A DNA stretch of 64,000 nucleotides from Gammaproteobacteria bacterium (lineage in GTDB: Bacteria > Pseudomonadota > Gammaproteobacteria > Burkholderiales > Nitrosomonadaceae): assembly GCA_015709635.1 (NCBI GenBank), contig CP054180.1, positions 1,550,001 to 1,614,000 of the forward strand. The letters run 5' to 3'. The number at the start of each line of letters is the position of its first letter. Positions within the stretch are counted from its first letter, which is position 1. The position numbers were made by a program, and so were the translations under genes. Shown piece after piece: positions 8,499-17,782 of the stretch. Below the pieces are notes generated by a model. That model was not told the DNA's origin, ran no database searches, and saw only the letters and a list, made by a program, of their open reading frames with translations.

Positions 8499-9355
8499 GC
8501 GGAATTAATGAATATATAATTCAGGCTGAATTGGCGCAAGCAGCTTATGGTATTTTTGCAAATGGCACAATCGTAACTCGCGACCTTACAAATAATAGTG
8601 TAGATATGCCGCTTAACCAAGCTACTCATTTCTCTGAAAAATGGCAAGTCGCTGATCAATACACCGATCCTGTAACCGGTGTCTCAGCCACAGTTTTTGA
8701 GGCCAAGAATGGTGGCGCTAAGTATCTCGCAATCCGTGGTACCGAGCTTGAAGCCAAGGATATATTGGCTGACGGAATATTGGCATCTGCAATACTCCCC
8801 GTTATCAATCCCCAGTTCACAGCACTACAACTGAAGTTAAATGCGTGGCTAGACGATCCGGACGTACTGCAAGGCCAAAACTTTACAGTTACCGGGCATA
8901 GTCTGGGTGGTTATTTAGCCGCGGCTGTTAAGCAAAGTTATGCACAAGCAACGGAAGCCTATTTGTACAACGCACCGGGTGTGGGTGGCTTGCTCGGTAA
9001 TCTGGCAGATGCGGTGAGCAGCGCGCTCGGTCTGAATAATGTTGCGCCCGATAGTATCTGGAATTTACGAGGTTCGGAAGGTTTTCCACTTATTTCGGGG
9101 TTGGGTTTTCAGCTTGGCACATCTATCAGTATTCAAACCGAAGCATCCGGCAATAATCATAGCATCAGTTTGTTAACCGATGCTTTAACCGTCTATTCCG
9201 TTTATTCCCAATTAGCGCCCAGTCTGAATCAAGAACAGCTCAGCAAGTTGATTGATGCTTTCGGTTCGACCAAGGATGTTATTGGAGCATCCAACAGTAA
9301 AACGCTGGAATCTGCCGTCTATGACTATAGCTCGCCTAGCGGGATTGGGTTTTGA
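8495..9355 (+). CDS. Type-A lipase cassette gene 3, C-terminally truncated (286 aa)
   Basis: It starts with GTG, overlapping the stop of the small gene, behind GAAGGAG. Class 3 lipase features: the GHSLGGYLAAAVK nucleophile elbow, AYLYNAPGVGG, and NNHSISLLTDAL. Residues 1-50 differ from the other cassettes while the rest is nearly identical. After GSTKDVIGASNSKTLESAV the sequence switches to a degenerate piece of type-B lipase and stops. The whole lipase core is present, but the shared C-terminal block and RTX repeats are absent, so export by a type I system is not expected. Confidence 0.65.
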   Translation: MSGINEYIIQAELAQAAYGIFANGTIVTRDLTNNSVDMPLNQATHFSEKWQVADQYTDPVTGVSATVFEAKNGGAKYLAIRGTELEAKDILADGILASAILPVINPQFTALQLKLNAWLDDPDVLQGQNFTVTGHSLGGYLAAAVKQSYAQATEAYLYNAPGVGGLLGNLADAVSSALGLNNVAPDSIWNLRGSEGFPLISGLGFQLGTSISIQTEASGNNHSISLLTDALTVYSVYSQLAPSLNQEQLSKLIDAFGSTKDVIGASNSKTLESAVYDYSSPSGIGF

Positions 9356-9488
9356 TGTTGCTCTTTCGATTGTCATCGTGATTGAAGATCAGATGGCTTG
9401 GGACATCAGTGATCCTTCCAGTATGCGTAACCACAGTCAGCAAGCATTTACCGATACCTCGGTTGTTTATTCAGTTGTTTCTGCTTAA
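9325..9488 (+). pseudogene. Degenerate type-B lipase remnant fused behind lipase 3
   Basis: In the frame ending at 9488 the sequence reads LAGLGFDVALSIVIVIEDQM, DPSSMRNHSQQAFTDTSVVYSV, a decayed version of the type-B lipase middle region (AGLGFDVAPPIDIVIEDQM, ARNHSQQVLTDALAVYS). It shows an A/B recombination event. The same fusion occurs at 16873-17036, so it predates the duplication of the array. Confidence 0.65.
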
Positions 9489-9664
9489 ATTTAATTAGTT
9501 ATCACTTATATATCAATGATTTATATCACATTGATATTACACTTTAAAATATATTAATTTGATGTGACTTAATGCCGTTAACTTCTCACTCCAGAATTGA
9601 AAGTTTAGTAAAGAGTGCATTGCGCTTCTCATAATGCCATCCAACAAGAATTAGGGCCATCCGC
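9489..9664 (+). promoter_or_regulatory. AT-rich spacer upstream of type-b small gene 4; possible promoter
   Basis: This 176-bp AT-rich spacer is repeated nearly unchanged at 17037-17213, in both cases before a type-b small gene. It includes TTGATA at 9531-9536, 17 bases before TTAATT, a weak sigma-70-like arrangement that is less good in the second copy. It is the only sizeable non-coding spacer kept inside the array, which makes it the best place to look for cassette promoters. Confidence 0.3.
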
Positions 9665-10075
9665 ATGAAAATCATTTTTTGGCTGATATTCACTTCAGCT
9701 CTGATCTACGCCTCTTTTTTCACAGAAAAGGACCGGTTAGACAGGGAAGTAAAACGACTCTGCGCCATTGACGGCGGAATTAAGGTGTATGAGACGGTGA
9801 AGTTGCCGGCGGAAAGGTTTGAAAAAGATGGCTCAATTTATATTCCGGCCAAGTGGTTAGTAAAACCCGCAGATGGATACTACATTGAAAACTCAACAAT
9901 TCATCTAATAACAGGAAATCCAGAGCTTTTAAAGCTACATAGCTGGGTTTATCGAGAAACAGACAAAAGACTACTTGGAGAAAGCATAAGTTACATGAGA
10001 CGAGGTGGAAGCATTCCAGGACCTTGGCATTCGCCAGCTTTTTATTGCCCTCAAATTGAGGACTCTGGTTATCTA

Positions 10076-10876
10076 GGGCCTGTTAACACTATTTGATATA
10101 ATATGGTGATGGAAATCACCGAAACTCAATATCAACAGATCGAACACTGCATGCCGCGCCAGCGTGGCAATGTCAGTCATTCCAATCTACAAATTCTCAA
10201 TGCTATTCTGTATGTTACCGAGCATGGTTGCAAGTGGCGCGGACTACCCAAGCGTTTCGGTAATTGGCATACCATCTACACTCGAATGAATCGATGGGCG
10301 AAAAGCGGCGTGCTTCAAAAAGTTTTTGAGCAGCTGCAGCATCAACAAATCATTCGCATCAAGATTGAAGCCGTTTCGATGGATAGCACCAGCATCAAAG
10401 TGCACCCTGATGGTACTGGTGCATTAAAAAACGGCCCGCAATCCATCGGCAAATCCCGAGGTGGCTGGACCACTAAAATTCATCTGGTTGCCGCAGATAC
10501 CAGAACAGCCATAACTTTTCCTTATCTCCGGGGCATACACATGACGCACCGGAAGGACGACAACTCCTGTTAGCACTCGGCCCCGTCTCTTCTCCTACTC
10601 ATCTGCTGATGGATCGCGCTTATGAGGGTGATCAAACCAGACAGCTTGCATTGGAGCTCGGTTATATCCCGGTTGTCCCACCCAAAACTAATCGGCTGGA
10701 GCTCTGGGAATATGACCGCGCCATGTACAAAAAACGCAATGAGATCGAAAGATTATTCCGCAGACTCAAGGGATTCCGTCGAATATTCTCCAGATTCGAC
10801 AAACTGGATGTCATTTTTCTCTCATTCATCCATTTCGCTCTCATCGTCGAAGCACTTAGGTAGTGTTAACAGGCCC
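10076..10876 (+). mobile_element. IS427-like insertion sequence, copy 2, 801 bp
   Basis: It has the same GGGCCTGTTAACACT inverted repeats, with TA at both ends (10074-10075 and 10877-10878). It is a clean insertion in the last codons of the small type-b gene. The A tract in the transposase gene is A6 (in frame, three shorter than copy 1), and the T tract before CCTTATCTCC is one base shorter, breaking the frame. Confidence 0.9.
10103..10863 (+). pseudogene. IS427-like transposase, copy 2, split into two frames
   Basis: The first frame runs from MVMEITETQYQ to AITFPYLRG and ends at 10573; the second carries LLMDRAYEGD and RNEIERLFRRLK to 10863. The shift is in the ACTTTTCC tract (ACTTTTTCC in copy 1), between the first and second catalytic aspartates. 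The same shift occurs in copies 3 and 4, so programmed frameshifting or slippage is possible. Confidence 0.75.
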
Positions 10877-11366
10877 TAGTTAAGAAAATTTTTATTAAAG
10901 GATAAGAGAGCAGAAATGAATCAATTATCTGAAAATTTTAAGCAAGCAGAACTAGCTTTAGCGGCTTACGGTAGCTTTACTTCTGCTGTACCAACTCAAA
11001 GAGAACTCGAGGCCATAGAATTTTCTTCCAGGCAAGCCGAAGTTTTTATACAAAACTATCGGTTAGTCAGTCAATTCAATGATGCAGCCACAGGCTTATC
11101 AGCAACGGTATTCGCCGACAAAGATTCCGGCGAAACCTTTCTTGCTGTACGTGGGACTGAGATTAGCGATGTCAGAGACTTTGCTACTGGAGTTTTTGAC
11201 ATTATGCTATTTGGAAGTACTCAATTGCATCCGCAATATCATAGCCTTAAAACCAAAGTTACGGAATGGTTGAACGATGGCACGCTATCTCCAACGTTTA
11301 CTGTCACCGGCCACAGCATGGGCGGTTTTCTGGCAATCGGCTTGGCCGACGATCCACTTTTTACTA

Positions 11367-12168
11367 GGGCCTGTTAACACTACCTAAGTGCTTCGACGAT
11401 GAGAGCGAAATGGATGAATGAGAGAAAAATGACATCCAGTTTGTCGAATCTGGAGAATATTCGACGGAATCCCTTGAGTCTGCGGAATAATCTTTCGATC
11501 TCATTGCGTTTTTTGTACATGGCGCGGTCATATTCCCAGAGCTCCAGCCGATTAGTTTTGGGTGGGACAACCGGGATATAACCGAGCTCCAATGCAAGCT
11601 GTCTGGTTTGATCACCCTCATAAGCGCGATCCATCAGCAGATGAGTAGGAGAAGAGACGGGGCCGAGTGCTAACAGGAGTTGTCGTCCTTCCGGTGCGTC
11701 ATGTGTATGCCCCGGAGATAAGGAAAAGTTATGGCTGTTCTGGTATCTGCGGCAACCAGATGAATTTTAGTGGTCCAGCCACCTCGGATTTGCCGATGGA
11801 TTGCGGGCCGTTTTTTTTAATGCACCAGTACCATCAGGGTGCACTTTGATGCTGGTGCTATCCATCGAAACGGCTTCAATCTTGATGCGAATGATTTGTT
11901 GATGCTGCAGCTGCTCAAAAACTTTTTGAAGCACGCCGCTTTTCGCCCATCGATTCATTCGAGTGTAGATGGTATGCCAATTACCGAAACGCTTGGGTAG
12001 TCCGCGCCACTTGCAACCATGCTCGGTAACATACAGAATAGCATTGAGAATTTGTAGATTGGAATGACTGACATTGCCACGCTGGCGCGGTATGCAGTGT
12101 TCGATCTGTTGATATTGAGTTTCGGTGATTTCCATCACCATATTATATCAAATAGTGTTAACAGGCCC
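11367..12168 (-). mobile_element. IS427-like insertion sequence, copy 3, 802 bp
   Basis: It is flanked by TA (11365-11366 and 12169-12170) and has the same perfect terminal repeats. It lies opposite to copies 2 and 4. Its right flank (ATAATGTTTCCCACGC) matches the right flank of copy 1 almost exactly, identifying this as the original insertion from which the copy 1 junction derives. Confidence 0.9.
11380..12141 (-). pseudogene. IS427-like transposase, copy 3, frameshifted
   Basis: The minus-strand reading from MVMEITETQYQ shifts after GALKK because the A tract is A8. Two further one-base differences follow (GGG to GG near 11787 and the shorter T tract). The second half with LLMDRAYEGD and RNEIERLFRRLK is open from 11634 down to 11380. 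Not expected to be functional. Confidence 0.8.
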
Positions 12169-13176
12169 TAATAATGTTTCCCACGCTTATCTTTTTAATG
12201 CGCCGGGATTAGGTGGTTTCACAGGACCTTTCATCAATACCGTGCTTGACTGGATGGGTCTTGCACCCACCTACGATCAATCAAAAATTAGTAACATTGT
12301 TGCTGCCACCGGTATTAGTCCAATCGCGGGTCTGGGTTTCGATGTCGCTCCGCCGATTGACATCGTGATTGAAGACCAGATGGCCTTAGACATCACTAAT
12401 CCGCCGGGTGCGCGCAATCATAGTCAGCAAGTACTAACCGATGCTTTAGCCGTCTATTCCGCTTATTCCCAATTGGCGCCCAATCTGAATCAGGAGCAGC
12501 TCGACAAACTGATCGATGCTTTCGGTTCGACCAAGGATATTGGTGGATCGAACGGCAAAACGCTGGAATCCGCCCTCGATGCGTTGCGTGTCATTTTGCT
12601 GGATCCGGAGAATGGCAAGATTGCACTGAGTGAAAGCCGGAAGACTGAAACGGGTAATCGTGACAAATTTTATGAAAATCTTTATGAGCTACAAAATAAT
12701 GGGCCATTCAAGGATTCGGCAGATAAAGTTCAGTTGACGCTGTTATCCGATTTGTCCCCCGGCGCGATCATCAGCAAGATCGAAAGCAACGATCAGGGCG
12801 GCCTGGCAACCCGCTTTGCATTGCTTGCGCTGAATCCTTTTGTTCTGGAAGGAGAAAAAATTGATTACGGTGCTTTCAATACCAACGGCGAACTGGATCT
12901 CTTCAGTCCGGATAGTGGCACGGGCGCGCTGACGTCATCTTATCTGGTCGACCGCATGACGATGTTGATCCGTAAGAATTGGTTCAATAGCGAGGACAAG
13001 AATCCTCTGGATTCATCGGTTACGTTCAGCTCAAGCAATCATAGCTATCAAAATATCAATGACTCTCTTGAGAGTGGTGCCGACATTGCCAAATTCGACA
13101 CGCTGATCGCTGTAGGAAGACATGGCGCCAGCGATGTGCGGCAGTCACGAGATAACGATTTAACAATACTATTTTA

Positions 13177-13287
13177 AATAAAGCACCCTGCCGCAAGCGG
13201 CGAGGTATTTAAATGCGCTCTTCAGGCTGCTGGTTTTCAACCAGCTTACGCCCCAAGGAGCGGGGAATTAAACCCGAAGAGATTAAA
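13177..13287 (+). repeat. Palindromic element copy E3
   Basis: Same three-hairpin element, position and stop-codon junction as E1. The third hairpin region reads CCCCAAGGAGCGGGG here, a mismatch relative to E0. Confidence 0.75.
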
Positions 13288-13411
13288 TACATCAACTTTA
13301 ATGCTCCCAATGCCGCTAGCTTTCCAAAGCTGAGTGAAATGACAAAGCCAGTATATATTGTGCTGCGCTTAATGACACTTACCCGCTGACACCAAACGAG
13401 GAATTGATTGT

Positions 13412-13897
13412 ATGAAAAAGATTGTTTTGTTATTGATCGCTGCAGCAATCGTTTATGCCACGTTTTTTACAGAAAAGGCTCGGCTAGACCGGGAAGTGGA
13501 TCGCCTGTGCGCTATCGATGGAGGTATCCGGGTGTATGAAACGGTGACATTGCCGGCGGATAAGTTTGATAAAAGGGGAAAGATCAATTTTTATTATCCG
13601 ACCCAAAGGGAAAACGCGCTGGGGCCGGAGTATATCTTTAAATGGAACATTTACGATTACAAAAAAAGAGACCCAGGTCAAGGACCTCAGGAATCATCTA
13701 TGAGCCGAGATTATTTCATGATCATTCGAAAATCAGATATGAAATTACTCGGTGAATTTGTTTTATATAGCCGGGTTGGTGGAGATTTACCTGGACCATG
13801 GGTACCTTCATCGCATCGATGCCCAGGATTAGATAAGAACGAAAATGTTCTGATGGGAGAAATTTTTATCAAATCAATGGGGAAAGCTGAGAAATGA
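13412..13897 (+). CDS. Small type-a partner protein of cassette 5 (161 aa)
   Basis: This is the intact twin of the broken gene at 5870. N-terminal anchor KKIVLLLIAAAIVYATFF, RLCAIDGGIRVYETVTLPAD, variable part RGKINFYYPTQREN and IFKWNIYDYKKRD, then MIIRKSDMKLLGEFV and GDLPGPWVPSSHRCP. The upstream context AACGAGGAATTGATTGT gives a GAGGA ribosome-binding site about 9 bases before ATG. The stop overlaps the ATG of the following lipase gene (ATGA). Confidence 0.72.
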   Translation: MKKIVLLLIAAAIVYATFFTEKARLDREVDRLCAIDGGIRVYETVTLPADKFDKRGKINFYYPTQRENALGPEYIFKWNIYDYKKRDPGQGPQESSMSRDYFMIIRKSDMKLLGEFVLYSRVGGDLPGPWVPSSHRCPGLDKNENVLMGEIFIKSMGKAEK

Positions 13898-15314
13898 ATA
13901 ATATTAATACATCTGCTTTACAAGCTGAACTATCTCAAGCTGCATATGGAACATTCTTGAATAGTAATATTACAGTCAATGAACTAACTGGGGATGGTGT
14001 TGAGATGTCGCCCTCTCAAGCCACCAAATTTGCTGAAACCTGGAGAGTTGCGGCCCAATATAGCGATCCGGCTACCGGAGTTTCGGCGACAGTTTTTGAA
14101 GCCAAGAATGGTGGCGCAAAATATCTTGCTATACGCGGTACCGAGTTTGAAACAAAGGATTTACTTGCGGATGGAATTTTAGCTGCTGCGATACCTGCAT
14201 ATCTCAATCCTCAATTCACAATGCTGCAATTGAAGTTAAATGCGTGGCTAGACGATCCGGACGTACTGCAAGGCCAAAACTTTACAGTTACCGGGCATAG
14301 TCTGGGTGGTTATTTAGCCGCGGCTGTTAAGCAAAGTTATGCGCAAGCAACGGAAGCCTATTTGTACAACGCACCGGGTGTGGGTGGTTTGCTCGGTAAT
14401 CTGGCAGATGCGGTGAGCAGCGCGCTCGGTCTGAATAATGTTGCGCCCGATAGTATCTGGAATTTACGAGGTTCGGAAGGTTTTCCGCTTATTTCGGGGT
14501 TGGGTTTTCAGCTTGGCACATCTATCAGTATTCAAACCGAAGCATCCGGCAATAATCATAGCATCAGTTTGTTAACCGATGCTTTAGCCGTCTATTCCGC
14601 TTATTCCCAGTTGGCGCCCAATCTGAATCAAGAACAGCTCAGCAAGTTGATTGATGCATTCGGTTCGACCAAGGATATTGGCGGATCGAACGGCAAAACG
14701 CTGGAATCCGCATCGATGCGTTGTGTGTCATTTTGCTGGATCCGGAGAATGGCAAGATTGCACTGAGTGAAAGCCGGAAGACTGAAACGGGTAATCGCGA
14801 CAAATTTTATGAGAATCTTTATGGATTGCAAAATAGTGATCAATTCAAGGATTCAGCGGACAAAGTTCAGTTGACGTTGTTATCCGATTTGTCCCCCGGC
14901 GCGATCATCAGCAAGATCGAAAGCAACGATCAGGGCGGCCTGGCAACCCGCTTTGCATTGCTTGCGCTGAATCCTTTTGTTCTGGAAGGAGAAAAAATTG
15001 ATTACGGTGCTTTCAATACCAACGGCGAACTGGATCTCTTCAGTCCGGATAGTGGCACGGGCACGCTGACGTCATCTTATCTGGTCGACCGCATGACGAT
15101 GTTGATCCGTAAGAATTGGTTCAATAGCGAGGACAAGAATCCTCTGGATTCATCGGTTACGTTCAGCTCAAGCAATCATAGCTATCAAAATATCAATGAC
15201 TCTCTTGAGAGTGGTGCCGACATTGCCAAATTCGACACGCTGATCGCTGTAGGAAGACATGGCGCCAGCGATGTGCGGCAGTCACGAGATAACGATTTAA
15301 CAATACTATTTTAA
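13894..15314 (+). pseudogene. Type-A lipase cassette gene 5, one-base frameshift
   Basis: It is a close duplicate of the gene at 6350. It reads MNNINTSALQAELSQ, GHSLGGYLAAAVK and NNHSISLLTDALAVYS, then loses one base near 14712 (GCATCG) and stops at 14766. The rest (VILLDPENGKIALSE to LTILF) is open from about 14721. With that base restored the gene would be 474 codons. The lipase core lies wholly before the shift, so a 290-residue product containing the catalytic motifs could still be made. Confidence 0.75.
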
Positions 15315-15424
15315 ATAAAGCACCCTGCCGCAAGCGGCGAGGTATTTAAATGCGCTCTTCAGGCTGCTGGTTTTCAACCAGCTTACGCCCCAAGGAGCGA
15401 GGAATTAAACCCGAAGAGATTAAA
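15314..15424 (+). repeat. Palindromic element copy E4
   Basis: Same element and position as E2; the 3' flank (CACATCAACTTTAATGC) is shared with E2 rather than E1, E3 and E5, supporting descent of these two cassettes from one duplication. Confidence 0.75.
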
Positions 15425-15548
15425 CACATCAACTTTAATGCTCCCAATACCGCTAGCTTTCCAAAGCTGAGTGAAATGACAAAGCCAGTATATATTGTGC
15501 TGCGCTTAATGACACTTACCCGCTGACACCAAACGAGGAATTGATTGT

Positions 15549-16043
15549 ATGAAAAAGATTGTTTTGTTATTGATCGCTGCAGCAATCGTTTATGCCACGT
15601 TTTTTACAGAAAAGGCTCGGCTAGACCGGGAAGTGGATCGCCTGTGCGCTATAGACGGCGGGATTAAGGTTTATGAGACGGTGGCATTGCCGGCGGATAA
15701 GTTTGATAAAAGTGGAAGGATCAATTTTTACGAGCCTACAAAAAAAATCGAAGATACGTTGGGACCTGAGTATATCTATCAATGGAATACACATTATTAC
15801 ATGAAAGGTGATCCTGTAAGTCAAGGAGCTCAAGAAGTCATCATGGCACGTGATCATATCCAGGTTTTTCAGAAATTAGGCATGAAATTATTGGGAGAAC
15901 TTGTTACGTACCATCGTGTTGGTGGTGATTTACCAGGACCATGGATGCCTTCTTCATATCATTGTCCCGATAAATCAGTCACAAGAGAATTACTTTTATT
16001 AAATCACATTTTTGTTAAATCCATAGAGAGGAATGAAAAATGA
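15549..16043 (+). CDS. Small type-a partner protein of cassette 6 (164 aa)
   Basis: The N-terminal 40 residues are almost identical to the other type-a proteins (KKIVLLLIAAAIVYATFF, RLCAIDGGIKVYETV). The body is a distinct variant: GRINFYEPTKKIEDTLGPEY, QWNTHYYMKGD, HIQVFQKLGMKLLGELV, GDLPGPWMPSSYHCP. It ends ATGAAAAATGAG, with the stop overlapping the lipase start. It illustrates the sharp border between the constant 5' block and variable 3' part of these genes. No homologue of known function is recognised. Confidence 0.7.
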   Translation: MKKIVLLLIAAAIVYATFFTEKARLDREVDRLCAIDGGIKVYETVALPADKFDKSGRINFYEPTKKIEDTLGPEYIYQWNTHYYMKGDPVSQGAQEVIMARDHIQVFQKLGMKLLGELVTYHRVGGDLPGPWMPSSYHCPDKSVTRELLLLNHIFVKSIERNEK

Positions 16044-16903
16044 GCAATATCAATACATATTTTTTGCAAGCTGGATTGTCGCAAGCAGCTTATGGTACTT
16101 TCCTGGATAAAACGATTGCTATTGCTGATTTGATCAACAGAGACACAGTTGGCATGTCTTTTTCTCAAGCTACCCAATTTGCCGTAAATTGGCAAGTCGC
16201 TGATCAATACATCGATCCTGTCACCGGTGTCTCAGCAACAGTTTTTGAGACTAAGAATGGTGGCACAAAATATCTTGCTATACGTGGTACCGAGTTTGAA
16301 GCAAAGGATTTACTTGCAGATGGAATTTTGGCTACCGCGATGCCTGTCTATCTCAATCCTCAATTCACGGCACTACAACTGAAGTTAAATGCGTGGCTAG
16401 ACGATCCGGACGTACTGCAAGGCCAAAACTTTACAGTTACCGGGCATAGTCTGGGTGGTTATTTAGCCGCGGCTGTTAAGCAAAGTTATGCGCAAGCAAC
16501 GGAAGCCTATCTCTATAACGCTCCGGGCGTGGGTGGCTTGCTCGGTAATCTGGCAGATGCGGTGAGCAGCGCGCTCGGTCTGAATAATGTTGCGCCCGAT
16601 AGTATCTGGAATTTACGAGGTTCGGAAGGTTTTCCACTTATTTCGGGGTTGGGTTTTCAGCTCGGCACATCCATTAGCATTCAAACCGAAGCATCCAGCA
16701 ATAATCATAGCATCAGTTTGTTAACCGATGCTTTAACCGTCTATTCCGTTTATTCCCAGTTAGCGCCCAGTCTGAATCAAGAACAGCTCAGCAAGTTGAT
16801 TGATGCTTTCGGTTCGACCAAGGATGTTATTGGAGCATCCAACAGTAAAACGCTGGAATCTGCCGTCTATGACTATAGCTCGCCTAGCGGGATTGGGTTT
16901 TGA
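16040..16903 (+). CDS. Type-A lipase cassette gene 6, C-terminally truncated (287 aa)
   Basis: It has the same structure as the gene at 8495: a variable first 55 residues (MSNINTYFLQAGLSQAAYG), then QNFTVTGHSLGGYLAAAVK, AYLYNAPGVGG and NNHSISLLTDALTVYS, ending in the A/B fusion ESAVYDYSSPSGIGF. The first 55 residues differ from cassette 3 while the rest is near identical, so tip exchange rather than point mutation explains the difference. It lacks the RTX region. The lipase core is complete. Confidence 0.65.
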   Translation: MSNINTYFLQAGLSQAAYGTFLDKTIAIADLINRDTVGMSFSQATQFAVNWQVADQYIDPVTGVSATVFETKNGGTKYLAIRGTEFEAKDLLADGILATAMPVYLNPQFTALQLKLNAWLDDPDVLQGQNFTVTGHSLGGYLAAAVKQSYAQATEAYLYNAPGVGGLLGNLADAVSSALGLNNVAPDSIWNLRGSEGFPLISGLGFQLGTSISIQTEASSNNHSISLLTDALTVYSVYSQLAPSLNQEQLSKLIDAFGSTKDVIGASNSKTLESAVYDYSSPSGIGF

Positions 16904-17036
16904 TGTTGCTCTTTCGATTGTCATCGTGATTGAAGATCAGATGGTTTGGGACATCAGTGATCCTTCCAGTATGCGTAACCACAGTCAGCAAGTACTTATC
17001 GATGCTTCGGTTGTTTATTCAGTTGTTTTTGCTTGA
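16873..17036 (+). pseudogene. Degenerate type-B lipase remnant behind lipase 6
   Basis: Duplicate of the remnant at 9325: LAGLGFDVALSIVIVIEDQM and MRNHSQQVLIDASVVYSVV in a frame different from the upstream lipase. It is followed by the conserved AT-rich spacer. Confidence 0.65.
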
Positions 17037-17213
17037 ATTAAATTCACTGGCACTTATATATCAATGGGTTATATTACATTAATATTACACTTTAAGATAT
17101 ATTAATTTGATGTGATTTAATGCCGTTAACTTCTCACTCCAGAATTGAAAGTTTAGTAAAGAGTGCATTGCGCTTCTCATAATGTCACTCAACAAGAGCA
17201 AGGAACTATCCGT

Positions 17214-17684
17214 ATGAAAATTATTTTTTGGCTGGTATTCGCTTCAGCGCTGATCTATTCCTCTTTTTTCACTGAAAAGGATCGGTTGGACAGGGAAGTA
17301 AAACGGCTTTGCGCCATTGACGGCGGAATTAAGGTTTATGAGACGGTGAAATTGCCGGCGGAGAGATTCGATCGGTATGGGCAGATATCAATTCCGTACA
17401 AGGAGAATGTTAAGACAGGAGATGAGTATTACTACGAATCATCCACGATTTATCTGATCAGAGGAAATCCGGAATTAGTGAAATATCGCTATGAAGTTTA
17501 TCGACAATTTGATGGCAAATTACTAGGTGAAATAATTAATTACTCAAGACGTGGTGGGGGGATACCGGGACCTTGGCATGTTACTGCGTTTCGCTGCCCC
17601 AAAGAAACAGATGCCGATTTGAATAAGAAAATTTTCATTAAATCATTAAAGAATGAGGGAGAATATCATGAGTCAGCAAATTGA
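17214..17684 (+). CDS. Small type-b partner protein of cassette 7 (156 aa)
   Basis: This is an intact type-b protein: hydrophobic N-terminus IIFWLVFASALIYSSFF, RLCAIDGGIKVYETVKLPAE, IPYKENVKTGDEYYYESS, IYLIRGNPELVKYRYEVYR, GGIPGPWHVTAFRCP, FIKSLKNEG. It extends 11 codons further than the other type-b proteins and overlaps the type-B lipase start by 17 bases. The start at the conserved MKIIFW was preferred to an upstream in-frame ATG at 17163. Inferred partner or immunity protein for the type-B lipase. Confidence 0.7.
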   Translation: MKIIFWLVFASALIYSSFFTEKDRLDREVKRLCAIDGGIKVYETVKLPAERFDRYGQISIPYKENVKTGDEYYYESSTIYLIRGNPELVKYRYEVYRQFDGKLLGEIINYSRRGGGIPGPWHVTAFRCPKETDADLNKKIFIKSLKNEGEYHESAN

Positions 17685-17782
17685 GTATTTAAAGCAAGCT
17701 GAACTAGCACTAGCGGCTTATGCAGACTTTACTTCGGATATGCTGACTCAAGCTGAGTTGGAAGATGCGGATTTTTCCACTA

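Larger units (their letters stand above)
9665..10905 (+). pseudogene. Small type-b partner gene of cassette 4, interrupted by IS copy 2
   Basis: Joining 9665-10075 to 10879-10905 (one TA copy removed) gives exactly 146 codons, a 145-residue type-b protein of the same length as the one at 2769, ending EDSGYLVKKIFIKG. As it stands the frame continues a few codons into the element and stops, losing about 9 residues, so partial function is possible. Features: hydrophobic N-terminus IIFWLIFTSALIYASFF, RLCAIDGGIKVYETV, GSIPGPWHSPAFYCP. Confidence 0.8.
10916..13177 (+). pseudogene. Type-B lipase cassette gene 4, interrupted by IS copy 3
   Basis: Removing the element and one TA (joining 10916-11366 to 12171-13177) gives exactly 486 codons. 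The reconstructed protein starts MNQLSENFKQAELALAAYG, has GHSMGGFLAIGLA (Met in the nucleophile elbow where relatives have Leu), DDPLFTNNVSHAYLFNAPG, YDQSKISNIVAATG, RNHSQQVLTDALAVYS and the shared C-terminal block ending LTILF. It is otherwise free of mutations, so excision would restore it. No RTX repeats follow; the stop is provided by element E3. Confidence 0.85.
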
